A stretch of 64,000 nt of DNA from Schistocerca nitens (Eukaryota > Arthropoda > Insecta > Orthoptera > Acrididae): positions 370,900,150 to 370,964,149 of the forward strand of contig NC_064619.1 in the NCBI RefSeq assembly GCF_023898315.1, written 5' to 3'. A model generated the notes under the pieces. The model was given only the letters and a program-made list of their open reading frames with translations. It was not told the DNA's origin and made no database searches. The position numbers and the translations under genes are program-made. Positions 54,014-64,000 of this stretch are shown here, piece by piece. Position 1 is the stretch's first letter; every line of letters begins with the position of its first letter.

Positions 54014-54090
54014 TGCACAACTTAGGTTGTGCAATAACATTAATAATAAATTGTGAAACAAGGCTAAAACAGTGTTTGTTTAGTTAATTT

Positions 54091-56059
54091 ACAATGTTTT
54101 ACCAAGAACCCACAGCTGCTTCAATTAAAATGATATTCTTTTGGAATATCAACGACCCCCTCATTCTGTAACAATGCCATTTTAAAAATTTGACCATAAA
54201 AGTTTATTTTTAATTAAAATAAGTGCCGTTGGCTCAGGGACATCAAAGAGCCTGAAATGGCGTCGAATACCAAGATTTTCATCAGACCATTGAGCCTTAA
54301 GACATTATCATCTTCAGATGTTTACGTGGACGCATTCATCTCGCCACAATGAACATCTTTTTTTCTTTCTTTCGTTCTTGGGGCCTTTGTTCCGCCGTGT
54401 TACTATGGATTTGGCAGTGTTAGTTACAGAGGGTGGTCGGATGCCCTTCCTGCCGCCACTCCGAACACGCCACAATCTACATCTCGCAGTTGTTAGTTAC
54501 AGTACCACTACGTACTTTATCTGGCGACGGAACTGATGATTAGTCTTAAGCAGACTTCGCTTTAACTATTCTCTGTAAAAACTACAACTTGTATGCATGT
54601 TCGTTCAAGCCTGAAGTTAAGACATTATTCTCGAAACATACACATAATAAAAATAATTGGAAATGCTTTGTTACTAGCTTTCTGTACTTTAAAGTTAGAA
54701 ATAATAACGTCAGAAACACAATCACGGCTATGAAACAGCCAAGAAGAGTGAAACAGCGAAAGGTGAGGATTAAATGAACAGTAAGATGGCTGGAACAGAA
54801 GACGGAGCTGGATAGGAACCATTAACAAAAGCTAATGCATCTCAGATGTCGAATCCACTCATTAAAAAGGCGCTATGTACACGAGTACGATCCATGACTG
54901 ATCCACTCTCTCATGTTACTGCTTCATAACTTATTACACTGGTTTTAGCATCACACTACACAAGACGGCATTGTAGCGAGCATACTTGTTAACTCTTATG
55001 ATAAATTCAGTGCAACCCTTGTGGTGTCGTTTTCTCTTATCTAAAAGTGCATATATGATGAAAAGAACCCAGGGCGTCTCGGGCTGTGTAGCACGTCCCC
55101 TCCCCCCACCCCCGCCCCCTGCAAACGCTCCCGCCGCCGCTCTCAACTCTCAATATGTCGCATCCTATGCAGAACGTTAAGTTTTACTCGTTGCTTGGTG
55201 ATAGTTTCTCCTTGTTTTTGGGATACTAGGCGTCCAGTATCATTCTCATTCTGTCAAACTGTTTGCAGTCCATTTCGGGCCGTACTTGACCTACTTCGCC
55301 TGCCAAGTATTATTCGATACAGCGTTCCAGCGAGAACTTTCAAAGCTAGTCGCTTTATCCCTAGCCAGGCCACACGGAGCCAAAAATTTCTTTGGCCTTT
55401 GGATCAATTCCCTACAATTTGTTCCGGTGTTTTTTTTTATCCCTTCGTGGCATTGCTGAACATTACGTAGAGCCTGAAACCACTTACAGGCAGACGTAGG
55501 GCAAAATGCTTTGTTGTACTTACACATATGTCTCCAAATATATTACAGCTAAAACAGTAAAACTTGAGACTATTTTGTACAACATAGTGCTTGATATACG
55601 GTGCAACTTTTGTTTAAAAATGCATATCGACATACATTTTGTAAGTATTTCAATTTTTTGTTACCATTGTTTCTATAATATACCTTTTCTCGTATACTAA
55701 TCAAGCAATAAAACTGGAATTTCACAGTTTACATCTGCGTAAGAGGCTAATAAAACATATGGAACATATTATTGTTTAAGGTCATAGTTGCTTTGAAATT
55801 AATTTTTCAGTTTTATGTCATATGGGGCTTCTCTATTTTTCTCAAATTTTAAAGTAGAACATTTTACCAAAAAAAGTGCTGCACAGAATTATTCAGTAAG
55901 TAATTCTTAAGAACTATACCAAATTTGAGCATGTTAGATTTTATAGTTCCTGAGAAAAGGTGCATTATAGCTAAAAAAAAGTCAGTTTACCACATTTCGC
56001 ATTTAAAGTTTATATTTCAATTTTTGACAATATTGCCATACCTACAGTGACTAATGCTG
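54091..56059. other. Unassigned sequence
   Basis: No gene recognised. A stretch at 54430-54480 (GTGGTCGGATGCCCTTCCTG) looks like a common orthopteran repeat but could not be named. AT-rich DNA at 55750-56060 could be the 3' flank of the Mutator-like element. Confidence 0.45.
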
Positions 56060-57751
56060 TCCATATTCATAATCTTTATTCTCTTCCTCGTCTTTCTGGA
56101 GTAATCTCTTCCCCTGCCTCCTCTGCCTAGCCAACTTATGAATTTTTTTCTTCTGCTTCCTGAGCTTTGTCCAGTCATACTTCATCGACGCTTTTGAGTA
56201 TCTTCAGTGTGAACGCACCTGGATGGAAGCCTAGTCTCTACAGGCACTTAATCCTACCTACATTTCCAGTACTGAACACTAGACAGTCATCACATGCAGC
56301 TATCTTCACAATAACTGAGGAAAGAAATACTGTTTTCTACAACGCATCCGTATAAGGTGATGGTAACTCTCATTTGTATTCTGTGTTTTTCCATACACAC
56401 ATTTTTTCAGCAGTTCAGGATTAACTAGGTACCTGAAAGTTGGCTTTATAACATCTAAAGCAGCAAGTGGCAACCATGTTTGTGGGTGCATGGTTTTCCA
56501 CTCGATTCTGCATGAAGGTATTTGCACCACTATATATCACAAAGGGAATGTTGAGGATTATCATCTGTGGAAAGATTTCGAACGAATATTGCACACACAG
56601 CTTGCTGCATTGTTTTCACACTGTGTAAGTCATCCCTGATAGCTTTTCCAAAATATGCTTGTAAAGTGTGAATTTCCTTATCTATCAGTCTGTTAACATC
56701 TCCATTTTCTAATTTCTTACCTTTCATTTCTTTCTTCAATCTGAGAAGTCCACCTCCCATTTTCTTTTGAAACATGCTCCACACATTCCAGTTTTTCAAT
56801 TTTAGTTTGTGAGCCATAAGGATTGTTCTCTAAAACAATCTTAAAAGCACTGGAATCCCCATCACCTAGATACTTCACATACATAACACCATATTGTTTA
56901 ACTGATCTTTGGAACATTAGTTTCATCACAGCTGCTTCCATCCCACCACTTGACCCCTGGTAGTTCTTGCTGCACGTTTTTTTGTGTTACTCAATAGCTG
57001 CTTTCATATCCTTCTTGCATTCAACTTCAAGAGCACAGAGGATTATTCTCTTGTAATCACTGACTCTAGTCACTGGTGGATGCACGTTCGTCACGCCACA
57101 AAACAAATGTTGTACTTCTCTCCCTACACTCAGCATCTCATGGCGTAACACAGTCTTGTATTCGCCTCGTACAGCTTCCCGTGGAGAGCAGAAGTCTTGA
57201 ACTAAACATCATATTTACAAACTTTACACAAAATATGTATATTACTTGTAATGCCAATTCTGTCACTGTCATCATAGAGTCTAAGACCCTTTGATCCACA
57301 ATTACCACATGCACATGAAACATTAATCATATGGGCAAGTATTTATAAGTCAGTTAGGCTAAATCCACCTGAAAACTTCGCTTATTTTCTTCTTCGATGA
57401 ACTCCAAAATGGTTCAAATGGCTCTAAGCACTATGGCACTTAACATCTGAGGTCATCAGTCCCCTAAGACTTAGAACTACTTACACCTAACTAATCTAAG
57501 GACATCACACACATCCTTGCCGATGCAGGATTCGAACCTGCGACCGTAGCAGCAGCTAGGTTCCAGACTGAAGCGCCTAGAACCGCTTGGCCACAACGGC
57601 CGGCCGATGAACTCAGTGACTTTGTTGAAAATTGCTCTTCACACTTAGGAGCAGCATCTGTAACACTGTTATTTACATTTCCTGTACCTTCTACACGTGA
57701 AATTCGACATTTCCTCACTTTTTGGAATATGTGTTTACCGTTACGACCCAT
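56060..57751 (-). pseudogene. Mutator-like (MULE) transposase relic, split by a SINE
   Basis: The minus strand starts MGRNGKHIFQKVRKCRISRV at 57751 and is broken by a SINE after KSLSSS. It resumes at about 57360 with a zinc-binding patch (SCACGNCGSKGLRLYDDSDR, then LCKVCKYDV; 57200-57320). Next come VTRVSDYKRIILCALEVECK (57010-57070), CSKNYQGSSGGMEAAVMKLM and MYVKYLGDGDSSAFK (56850-56960; Asp of the DDE triad), and IEKLECVEHVSKKMGGGLLR. NGDVNRLIDKEIHTLQAYFG and STDDNPQHSLC follow, then PELLKKCVYGKTQNTNESYH (56370-56430). I recognise this order as the Mutator-like transposase domain of arthropod proteins. There are at least four frameshifts or stops. It could be a mobile element or a domesticated gene copy that decayed. 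No terminal repeats were found. Confidence 0.7.
57405..57604 (-). mobile_element. SINE type 1 inserted in the Mutator-like relic
   Basis: Full-length SINE, head ending CGGCCGGC at right. The duplication CGATGAACTC is seen at 57395-57404 and 57605-57614. Removing the SINE and one copy joins the transposase text on both sides. Confidence 0.9.
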
Positions 57752-57759
57752 TTCGAGCG

Positions 57760-59120
57760 AAACAGGTTGAAATATGCATAACTAAAAACTGAAATAAGTT
57801 CGTAGCATTTACTATTAAAAAAAAACCACGCTGTAAGCAAAGAATCTTTCTCACAGCCTTCTAGATTCATCTGCAGTTCGTTTTGATTGTGTGAACGAAA
57901 AATTAACGCACAAATTGCTAGCGTAGAGAAGGTGTGGACCACAGCGTAGAAGAAGGGGGTGTGGCAGGCGCAGACTTCCAATCATACTTTTTTAAAACAT
58001 ATTTCTGGCCGGAATTCGATTATTATAATACAAAAATAGAATTTTTTCGCAGTTTTGACTTACATCTGTCCCTAATTTTTATTTCTTTTTGCTGAAACGT
58101 GATAACCGTCATTTTTACTCATTGCTAAGTCACAATCTTCCCCCTGATGAGTTTTGAGATATCATTCGACACGAAAGTCAAAATGTAAGACTTTAAATTG
58201 TGGTGGCTGCAGCTTTTGTTAGGGGGGGTAACGTCTTCAGCTATCGATAACATCTTGCAATAAACGATATAGCGTGCGATCCGTATGTTTACATTACGCT
58301 GATTAACTGCGTGCGTGACTTCTCGTGTGCCCTCTGTTAAAACTGTAGTGCTACCTCAGAAACAGCTGTGACGACCCATTCCATCCTACTTACTATTAAT
58401 GTCAAATATTGGTTTTAAATGAATTAATAATTCGAGAATCAAAACTATTAACTAAGTGAGCTAAAAATTTACGTACACGAAAATAGTCTGAAAAATGCTA
58501 GATGGAAAGAAAACCCACCTATGGGCCTGACCGAGAATGTCGTGAGCCACAGCAGCAGTTGCTGAACTGAAAACTGACTTCATGGCGTTATCAGCGCAGA
58601 GAAGTGCTTTCGATTGCCCCTTCCAGTATGGCCATGCTGACGAGGTTGGAGCAATTCTCTCTGCAGCCACACTAGTAGAAATGACTAATTTCCTGGATTC
58701 CAAGACCCAAATTAGACGCGGGATGACTATGAGCACGAGAAGTTTTTCTAAGCAACCAGTAAGAGTAACACCGTGATGATTTCTAGTCATTTTTATTGTC
58801 ATTCCTTGGCCTTAGGATAGGGGTCGAAATTACATCCAATTACTATACTACAAACCAGCCAGATAATGTCCTGGGTGTCTGATTAAAAAGATTCATTTGC
58901 AGTCAATGCAGCAGCAGTCGAACGAGTATAAATGCGTATCGATTAATGCGACTCATAAGAAACACAAAGACTTCATCGTTAGAATAAATAGCAATGGAGA
59001 TGCTTAAAAGTTGTTCCTGATAATCTTCATGAAAACTGGTACATACACTGCGAGTGAAATCCTTTTTTGTATAGTTTCTGACTGCACTTAATATCCATTG
59101 CTGTCTATGGTGAACATATC
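57760..59120. other. Mostly unassigned; one open frame at 58461-58802 (minus)
   Basis: A 113-codon minus-strand frame starts MTIKMTRNHHGVTLTGCLEK with a hydrophobic stretch (LLVLIVIPRLIWVL), and after HDILGQAH a donor-like CATAGGTGGGT occurs. I recognise no family and would not call it a gene. The remaining DNA shows nothing. Confidence 0.3.
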
Positions 59121-59121
59121 A

Positions 59122-59125
<4 letters not shown>

Positions 59126-59166
<41 letters not shown>
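59126..59166. repeat. (TG)n microsatellite
   Basis: About 20 TG units without interruption. Confidence 0.95.
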
Positions 59167-59167
<1 letters not shown>

Positions 59168-59327
59168 AATGATACAAAGATAGATGCTATATGGTAGTTC
59201 AATAAAGTGTTGATAACATACTTAATGAGGAACACAGTGGTCTGCCATCTCCAAAAAACGATTTAAAGTGTAATGTGTAAGACAAAATGAGGAAGACGCA
59301 GTGATTCGTCATGCAACTCTATATATA

Positions 59328-60749
59328 CACTCCTGGAAATTGAAATAAGAACACCGTGAATTCATTGTCCCAGGAAGGGGAAACTTTATTGACACATTCC
59401 TGGGGTCAGATACATCACATGATCACACTGACAGAACCACAGGCACATAGACACAGGCAACAGAGCATGAACAATGTCGGCACTAGTACAGTGTATATCC
59501 ACCTTTCGCAGCAATGCAGGCTGCTATTCTCCCATGGAGACGATCGTAGAGATGCTGGATGTAGTCCTGTACAACGGCTTGCCATGCCATTTCCACCTGG
59601 CGCCTCAGTTGGACCAGCGTTCGTGCTGGACGTGCAGACCGCGTGAGACGACGCTTCATCCAGTCCCAAACATGCTCAATGGGGGACAGATCCGGAGATC
59701 TTGCTGGCCAGGGTAGTTGACTTACACCTTCTAGAGCACGTTGGGTGGCACGGGATACATGCGGACGTGCATTGTCCTGTTGGAACAGCAAGTTCCCTTG
59801 CCGGTCTAGGAATGATAGAACGATGGGTTCGATGACGGTTTGGATGTACCGTGCACTATTCAGTGTCCCCTCGACGATCACCAGTGGTGTACGGCCAGTG
59901 TAGGAGATCGCTCCCCACACCATGATGCCGGGTGTTGGCCCTGTGTGCCTCGGTCGTATGCAGTCCTGATTGTGGCGCTCACCTGCACGGCGCCAAACAC
60001 GCATACGACCATCATTGGCACCAAGGCAGAAGCGACTCTCATCGCTGAAGACGACACGTCTCCATTCGTCCCTTCATTCACGCCTGTCGCGACACCACTG
60101 GAGGCGGGCTGCACGATGTTGGGGCGTGAGCGGAAGACGGCCTAACGGTGTGCGGGACCGTAGCCCAGCTTCATGGAGACGGTTGCGAATGGTCCTCGCC
60201 GATACCCCAGGAGCAACAGTGTCCCTAATTTGCTGGGAAGTGGCGGTGCGGTCCCCTACGGCACTGCGTAGGATCCTACGGTCTTGGCGTGCATCCGTGC
60301 GTCGCTGCGTTCCGGTCCCAGGTCGACGGGCAGGTGCACCTTCCGCCGACCACTGGCGACAACATCGATGTACTGTGGAGACCTCACGCCCCACGTGTTG
60401 AGCAATTCGGCGGTACGTCCACCCGGCCTCCCGCATGCCCACTATACGCCCTCGCTCAAAGTCCGTCAACTGCACATACGGTTCACGTCCACGCTGTCGC
60501 GGCATGCTACCAGTGTTAAAGACTGCGATGGAGCTCCGTATGCCACGGCAAACTGGCTGACACTGACGGCGGCGGTGCACAAATGCTGCGCAGCTAGCGC
60601 CATTCGACGGCCAACACCGCGGTTCCTGGTGCGTCCGCTGTGCCGTGCGTGTGATCATTGCTTGTACAGCCCTCTCGCAGTGTCCGGAGCAAGTATGGTG
60701 GGTCTGACACACCGGTGTCAATGTGTTCTTTTTTCCATTTCCAGGAGTG
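59328..60749 (-). mobile_element. Tc1-like transposon copy 3 (1422 bp)
   Basis: TA at 59326-59327 and 60750-60751, with the same inverted repeats and length as copies 1 and 2. The transposase carries one nonsense codon. Its neighbourhood is unassigned DNA rather than a recognised element. Confidence 0.95.
59483..60505 (-). pseudogene. Tc1-like transposase with one nonsense codon
   Basis: Colinear with the 340-codon genes at 9922-10944 and 41662-42684. Codon 144, a tryptophan (TGG) in the other copies, is TGA at 60074-60076, just before the first catalytic Asp. Beyond it the frame is open to the usual end GGYTLY. Other differences include P for R in EGAxARR, T for S/P in TGxQRR and S for P in VLxFLD. 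The single lesion suggests a young loss. Confidence 0.93.
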
Positions 60750-60751
60750 TA

Positions 60752-61688
60752 TTTTCCTCCCTGCTACCTGAAGTTGTTCAAGAATGAACTCTTGCAAACC
60801 TTTGACCCTATAGAACTTACTGTTTTTTTTATACCAAATCAGATGTGAGCTTGAGGGCACTGGACCAGATGGGACGTAGTCTGTTCGTGACAAGAGATTA
60901 TTTTTTTGCTCCAATTCCCCATGAGATGTCTGTGGCATGTACCCAGCAAAAGAAGTCCAGACATCCTTCCCCTCATAGAGTGGTGCGGCTGGTGACGTCA
61001 TTTTTCTGGATACCATAGCATTAATTCAGGAAGAGAAATTCGAGATTCTTGCATGAGATGTACTGTGGCACAAAGCGCTATCCCCTTACCTCGATGTAAA
61101 GGAACGTCACCATCACTAGAGGACTGGTGTCTGTGACCGAGGAACAATGACTTACGAGTAGTCGACTGGCAGATTCAGCAGTCGGGTTTCTTTTACAGGC
61201 CACTGACGCAAGATTCAGTTATTCTCGTTGCTTGCCCTAGGGTACTGTCCTGTGACACATGCGTTCTTCCTCCAGTGAGAGGGTCTATTAACATGCAGTG
61301 CTTGTACTGTACAAATATTGATCCTAAGTTGACATTAGTTTTACATCATGATGCGACAGCAACCAACTCAGTAACCAATGGCCTTATTTCAGGTGGCAAA
61401 GAGACAAATGCGGTCGAGGTTTTAGGACTTTTTACCAACTGTCTAAAAGATTTCAGTTTGTGTACAGGTTGGTTGACTCGTACTTTCCTTGGTAATCATC
61501 CAGCGACAGTGCCTATAAGAGTATGTTAGCAACTACATTGGTGCTTTATTCTTTTTAAAAACAGTTTTCAAACAATGACTATAGGGCGAATGTTTCTCTT
61601 AGTATGCTTCTGTGTGAATCTGAAAGAGATTGAATCAGAGAGGATCCGATTTCAGTCGGAGATTTTTTTATCTCTTAGTATACCATTT
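60752..61688. other. Unassigned sequence
   Basis: No gene, repeat or RNA recognised. Confidence 0.5.
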
Positions 61689-62799
61689 TTAACCGCTCTT
61701 AAAATATTGTTGTAATTTTGTTTTGAAACACTGTACAATCAACAACTTCAGTACCTTTAGCGACTCTATAGAATCTAAATCAAGAGACTGAACAAGGTGA
61801 GAGATCATACTTCCGTCCACCAAAACACTCATCTCCATGGGAAGTTGTTGACAGATGGCAGGTGGTGGCTCATCAGCCTCAACACACAGGTTGGAAATCA
61901 GGCTCCATTCCCTGTTACCAGCCAAATCTCCTCAAAGTGAATAGCATTGATGATTTTCAGGTAAGTCGTAAAGCAGCCATCCATAGTCGAATCGGGAATT
62001 CCGCTTGAGGATTTTGGGGACATCTGCGTCGGTGGCATGATTATAATGGTTATTATGTCATTTTATCGGTTCTACACGCTGTATTGGCGTTAAAAAACAG
62101 TCAGCTGGCGGTACAGGGTCCAGTTTTCTCTGCCGGGGATCCATCAGGACAATTTCATTTCGAAGACTGATCTGGCTGACAAATGAATTAAGATAGGGAG
62201 CTGGTCATCTGAGTACTGTCTCCAAGGAGAATAGAGCAGTATCCGAGGTCGATAGTGAATTCTGCAGCACTTCAGTGTTACTAGTCGTACTGAAGTAGAC
62301 GGCCACCACACCTTTAGCAATGTCTCCATTAAGATCATCCCTGTGCTGTTCAGTCGAGAAGATTTTGATGCGCAGCACTGAGTTGTCACCATCTCAGGTA
62401 ACGTCTGTTTTATGGTCTGCTAGTTGTGAACCTTGTTTTCCTGGAATTTCGTTGGTTGTTTTTCATCTCTCTTTGCTTTCGATGATGTCGATTTAGGCTA
62501 AGGCATATTTTTCTTTGGTCGTTTCTCTTCAACATGTGTTGTTACTTCAGACCCTAGCGCTTTGGTGATAGATGGAATTTTGAGTAAACAAAACCCTTGT
62601 TGATAACTCTAGTTATAGAGAAGCACTTCCATGTAATCTCCTAAAAGTAGGATGGACAGGAAGACGTTCTGAAATCAGACAAGAGAGATAATCTCCGTCA
62701 CGGGTTTCTTAGGGTGGAAATAAAAAAATACAGGAAGTTATCCTGGACGGAATGTTCACTTTTTACAGAAAGTGCTTGGTTCTTTGCCGCTATTCCTTG
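61689..62799. other. Unresolved block, possibly retroelement-derived
   Basis: The minus strand has two moderate open stretches, 61689-61925 (EWSLISNLCVEADEPPPAIC) and 62144-62392. Neither has motifs I can name. Confidence 0.3.
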
Positions 62800-63420
62800 G
62801 GAAGCTATATATAATTCACGTTGAAGGTTACTCCATCAATGGCTCTATCAACAGATGTCATCCTTTTGGTGAAGGTTGAGATGGCACCATGTACAGAAAG
62901 GATCGGAGTGGTCGTTCTTAAATTAAAAGTTTTAGCTCCTCCATCTGCGAACTGCACATCGTATGCTAAAGATGAGTGCAAACTCATCACCTTTCATCTG
63001 CAGGGCTTACGAAATATTCTAGGCGTAACATGGTGAGCTCATGTGACAAATGAGATGGTCCTGAATGTTGTGAAGCTACTGAATATCACCGTCACTCTCA
63101 AGGAACGTTGCCTGCGATGGCATGGGCATTGACATCACATGGATCACTCCGGTCTTCCTCGACGCATACATCTTAGAGAAATATCACTTGCCAAGACAAT
63201 GCCTAGAAGACCTGCACTGCACTCTAAAGAGTGCACCAAGTGCGATATGCATGCATTTAAAATCGACTGCGACAAATGGGATCAGCTCTCCGAAGACCGC
63301 AGCAGATGATGCGAAGTCGTCGAGGATAGTAGGGATTCCAACGACGGCACCTACCTCAACTACATAGCTGTGGAACGAGCGTATAAACAAGCGCCTCCGA
63401 TGGACCGCTCCTTTGGGGTG
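62800..63420 (+). pseudogene. LINE RT C-terminal relic (RTE/endonuclease-RT type)
   Basis: The plus strand reads FHLQGLRNILGVTW (usual FHLRCLRRILGIxW), VTNEMVLNVVKLLNITVTLK, ERCLRWHGH (usual RRLRWLGHVxRM), AKTMPRRPALHSKECTKCDM and DCDKWDQLSEDRSR (usual W..LA.DR..WR). Only one or two stops and a frameshift interrupt about 450 bases. The upstream RT core is not recognisable. Confidence 0.7.
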
Positions 63421-64000
63421 ACGTAAACTTGCCTCTTCAAATGGGCTCTCGCAATGAACTACTCAGTCACCAACGGAAGGGCCAGGATGGTGCTACATGA
63501 ATCTTCCGCTAGGAAGCATAGGCCGTTGGTGATGATAGGTTCCTTCATACGAGTTTTGAATCCATTAATGATCCACTGGAATATAGGAAGTATTTAACAG
63601 TCTGATTTCTTCTACCTCCTTTCCATAGAGAATGAGAATGGAAGTCAAGAGGTTGTGGAACAAAGCATTTCACGAAATTCAAATGTGTGCAGCCTCACAC
63701 CATAAATCCTCCAAAAGCCACGATTATGGTATATCGTGGTATGCTTCTTTTCACTGTTCTGACTTTTTTGCTTTGCTTGATTTTAATGTTTCCTTCTTGG
63801 GGAGGAAATCAAGGTTGCTGTTTTCCTGCTGCTATTTCTGGCAATGCTTTTGTACTTGCTGTAGTTGAACTGGAGGCATCAGAACAGACACAGTGTGCAA
63901 CAACTTTGCAAGTTTTTTGGTATGAGCATGTTTTATGTTTTCAAGACTTTTGTTCAGACTGATGCCCTTCTTCAAGGAGTATTCTTATCCACGACAGTTT
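63421..64000. other. Unassigned sequence at the right edge
   Basis: No family recognised. A 91-codon plus frame at 63687-63962 has a hydrophobic stretch (LLFTVLTFLLCLILMF) but no other support. Confidence 0.4.

Larger units (their letters stand above)
52533..54090 (-). mobile_element. Penelope-like retroelement (EN-plus), 5'-truncated
   Basis: The minus strand holds the late part of an RT (about 53330-53890) and a GIY-YIG domain (52887-53294). Outer inverted copies of about 65 bases lie at 52533-52600 and 54025-54089, and a tight inverted repeat at 53887-54013 lies just upstream of the RT remnant. Inverted and tandem partial copies at the ends are typical of Penelope-like elements. The RT begins only at QADGLEMGSPLSPLLAKMF, so the 5' half is missing. 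Confidence 0.8.

Noticed and set aside
58461-58802. Host gene exon on the minus strand
   Set aside because: 113 codons with a hydrophobic stretch and a possible donor, but no recognisable family, no acceptor and no conservation data.
60594-61016. 140-codon frame running into Tc1-like copy 3
   Set aside because: Chance open frame through the terminal repeat; the part outside the element has no signature.

Overview
This is eukaryotic intergenic DNA from an arthropod, most likely an orthopteran of the Schistocerca type (locust or grasshopper). The tRNA-headed SINEs that recur here look, from memory, like the abundant Schistocerca SINE often labelled SGRP1. No database check was possible. There is no convincing host protein-coding gene, no operon and no CRISPR array. 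Almost everything recognisable is a transposable element or its wreckage, often nested. One weak candidate host exon is noted at 21.4-21.8 kb.

Layout. 0-9.4 kb: LINE 3' ends and RT relics, two SINEs, a Tc1-like relic and mariner relics. 9.4-16.6 kb: a nearly full-length I-like LINE on the minus strand (ORF1, endonuclease, RT, RNase H, C-terminal zinc knuckle), with an intact 1422-bp Tc1-like transposon near its 3' end. 16.6-22.9 kb: a LINE 3' fragment, a foldback repeat carrying tRNA-like modules with an internally deleted Tc1-like element inside it, and a mariner relic. 23-26 kb: a plus-strand LINE split by a broken Tc1-like element. 27.1-39.5 kb: a Russian-doll block in which one LINE is split by a mariner (itself holding a SINE and a 5.8-kb I-like LINE) and by a second I-like LINE (itself holding a SINE and a short mariner derivative). 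39.5-45 kb: a mariner with visible inactivating changes, a second intact Tc1-like copy, an older Tc1 relic and a palindromic SINE. 47-52 kb: SINE pieces, a mariner-superfamily deletion derivative, a 5S-rRNA-like segment and a 173-bp satellite split by a near-intact mariner. 52.5-54.1 kb: a Penelope-like element with a GIY-YIG domain. 56-57.8 kb: a Mutator-like transposase relic split by a SINE. 59.3-60.8 kb: a third Tc1-like copy with one nonsense codon. 61-64 kb: LINE remains.

How the parts work together. The I-like LINEs, the SINEs and their relatives share a 3'-tail motif (GACTGATGACC and following bases), so the LINE machinery probably mobilises the SINEs. The DNA transposons sit in TA dinucleotides, while the retroelements have longer target duplications. 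Three equal-length, nearly identical Tc1-like copies are the youngest elements. Two of them encode a full 340-residue transposase whose second Asp and Glu are 32 residues apart rather than the 34 usual for Tc1.
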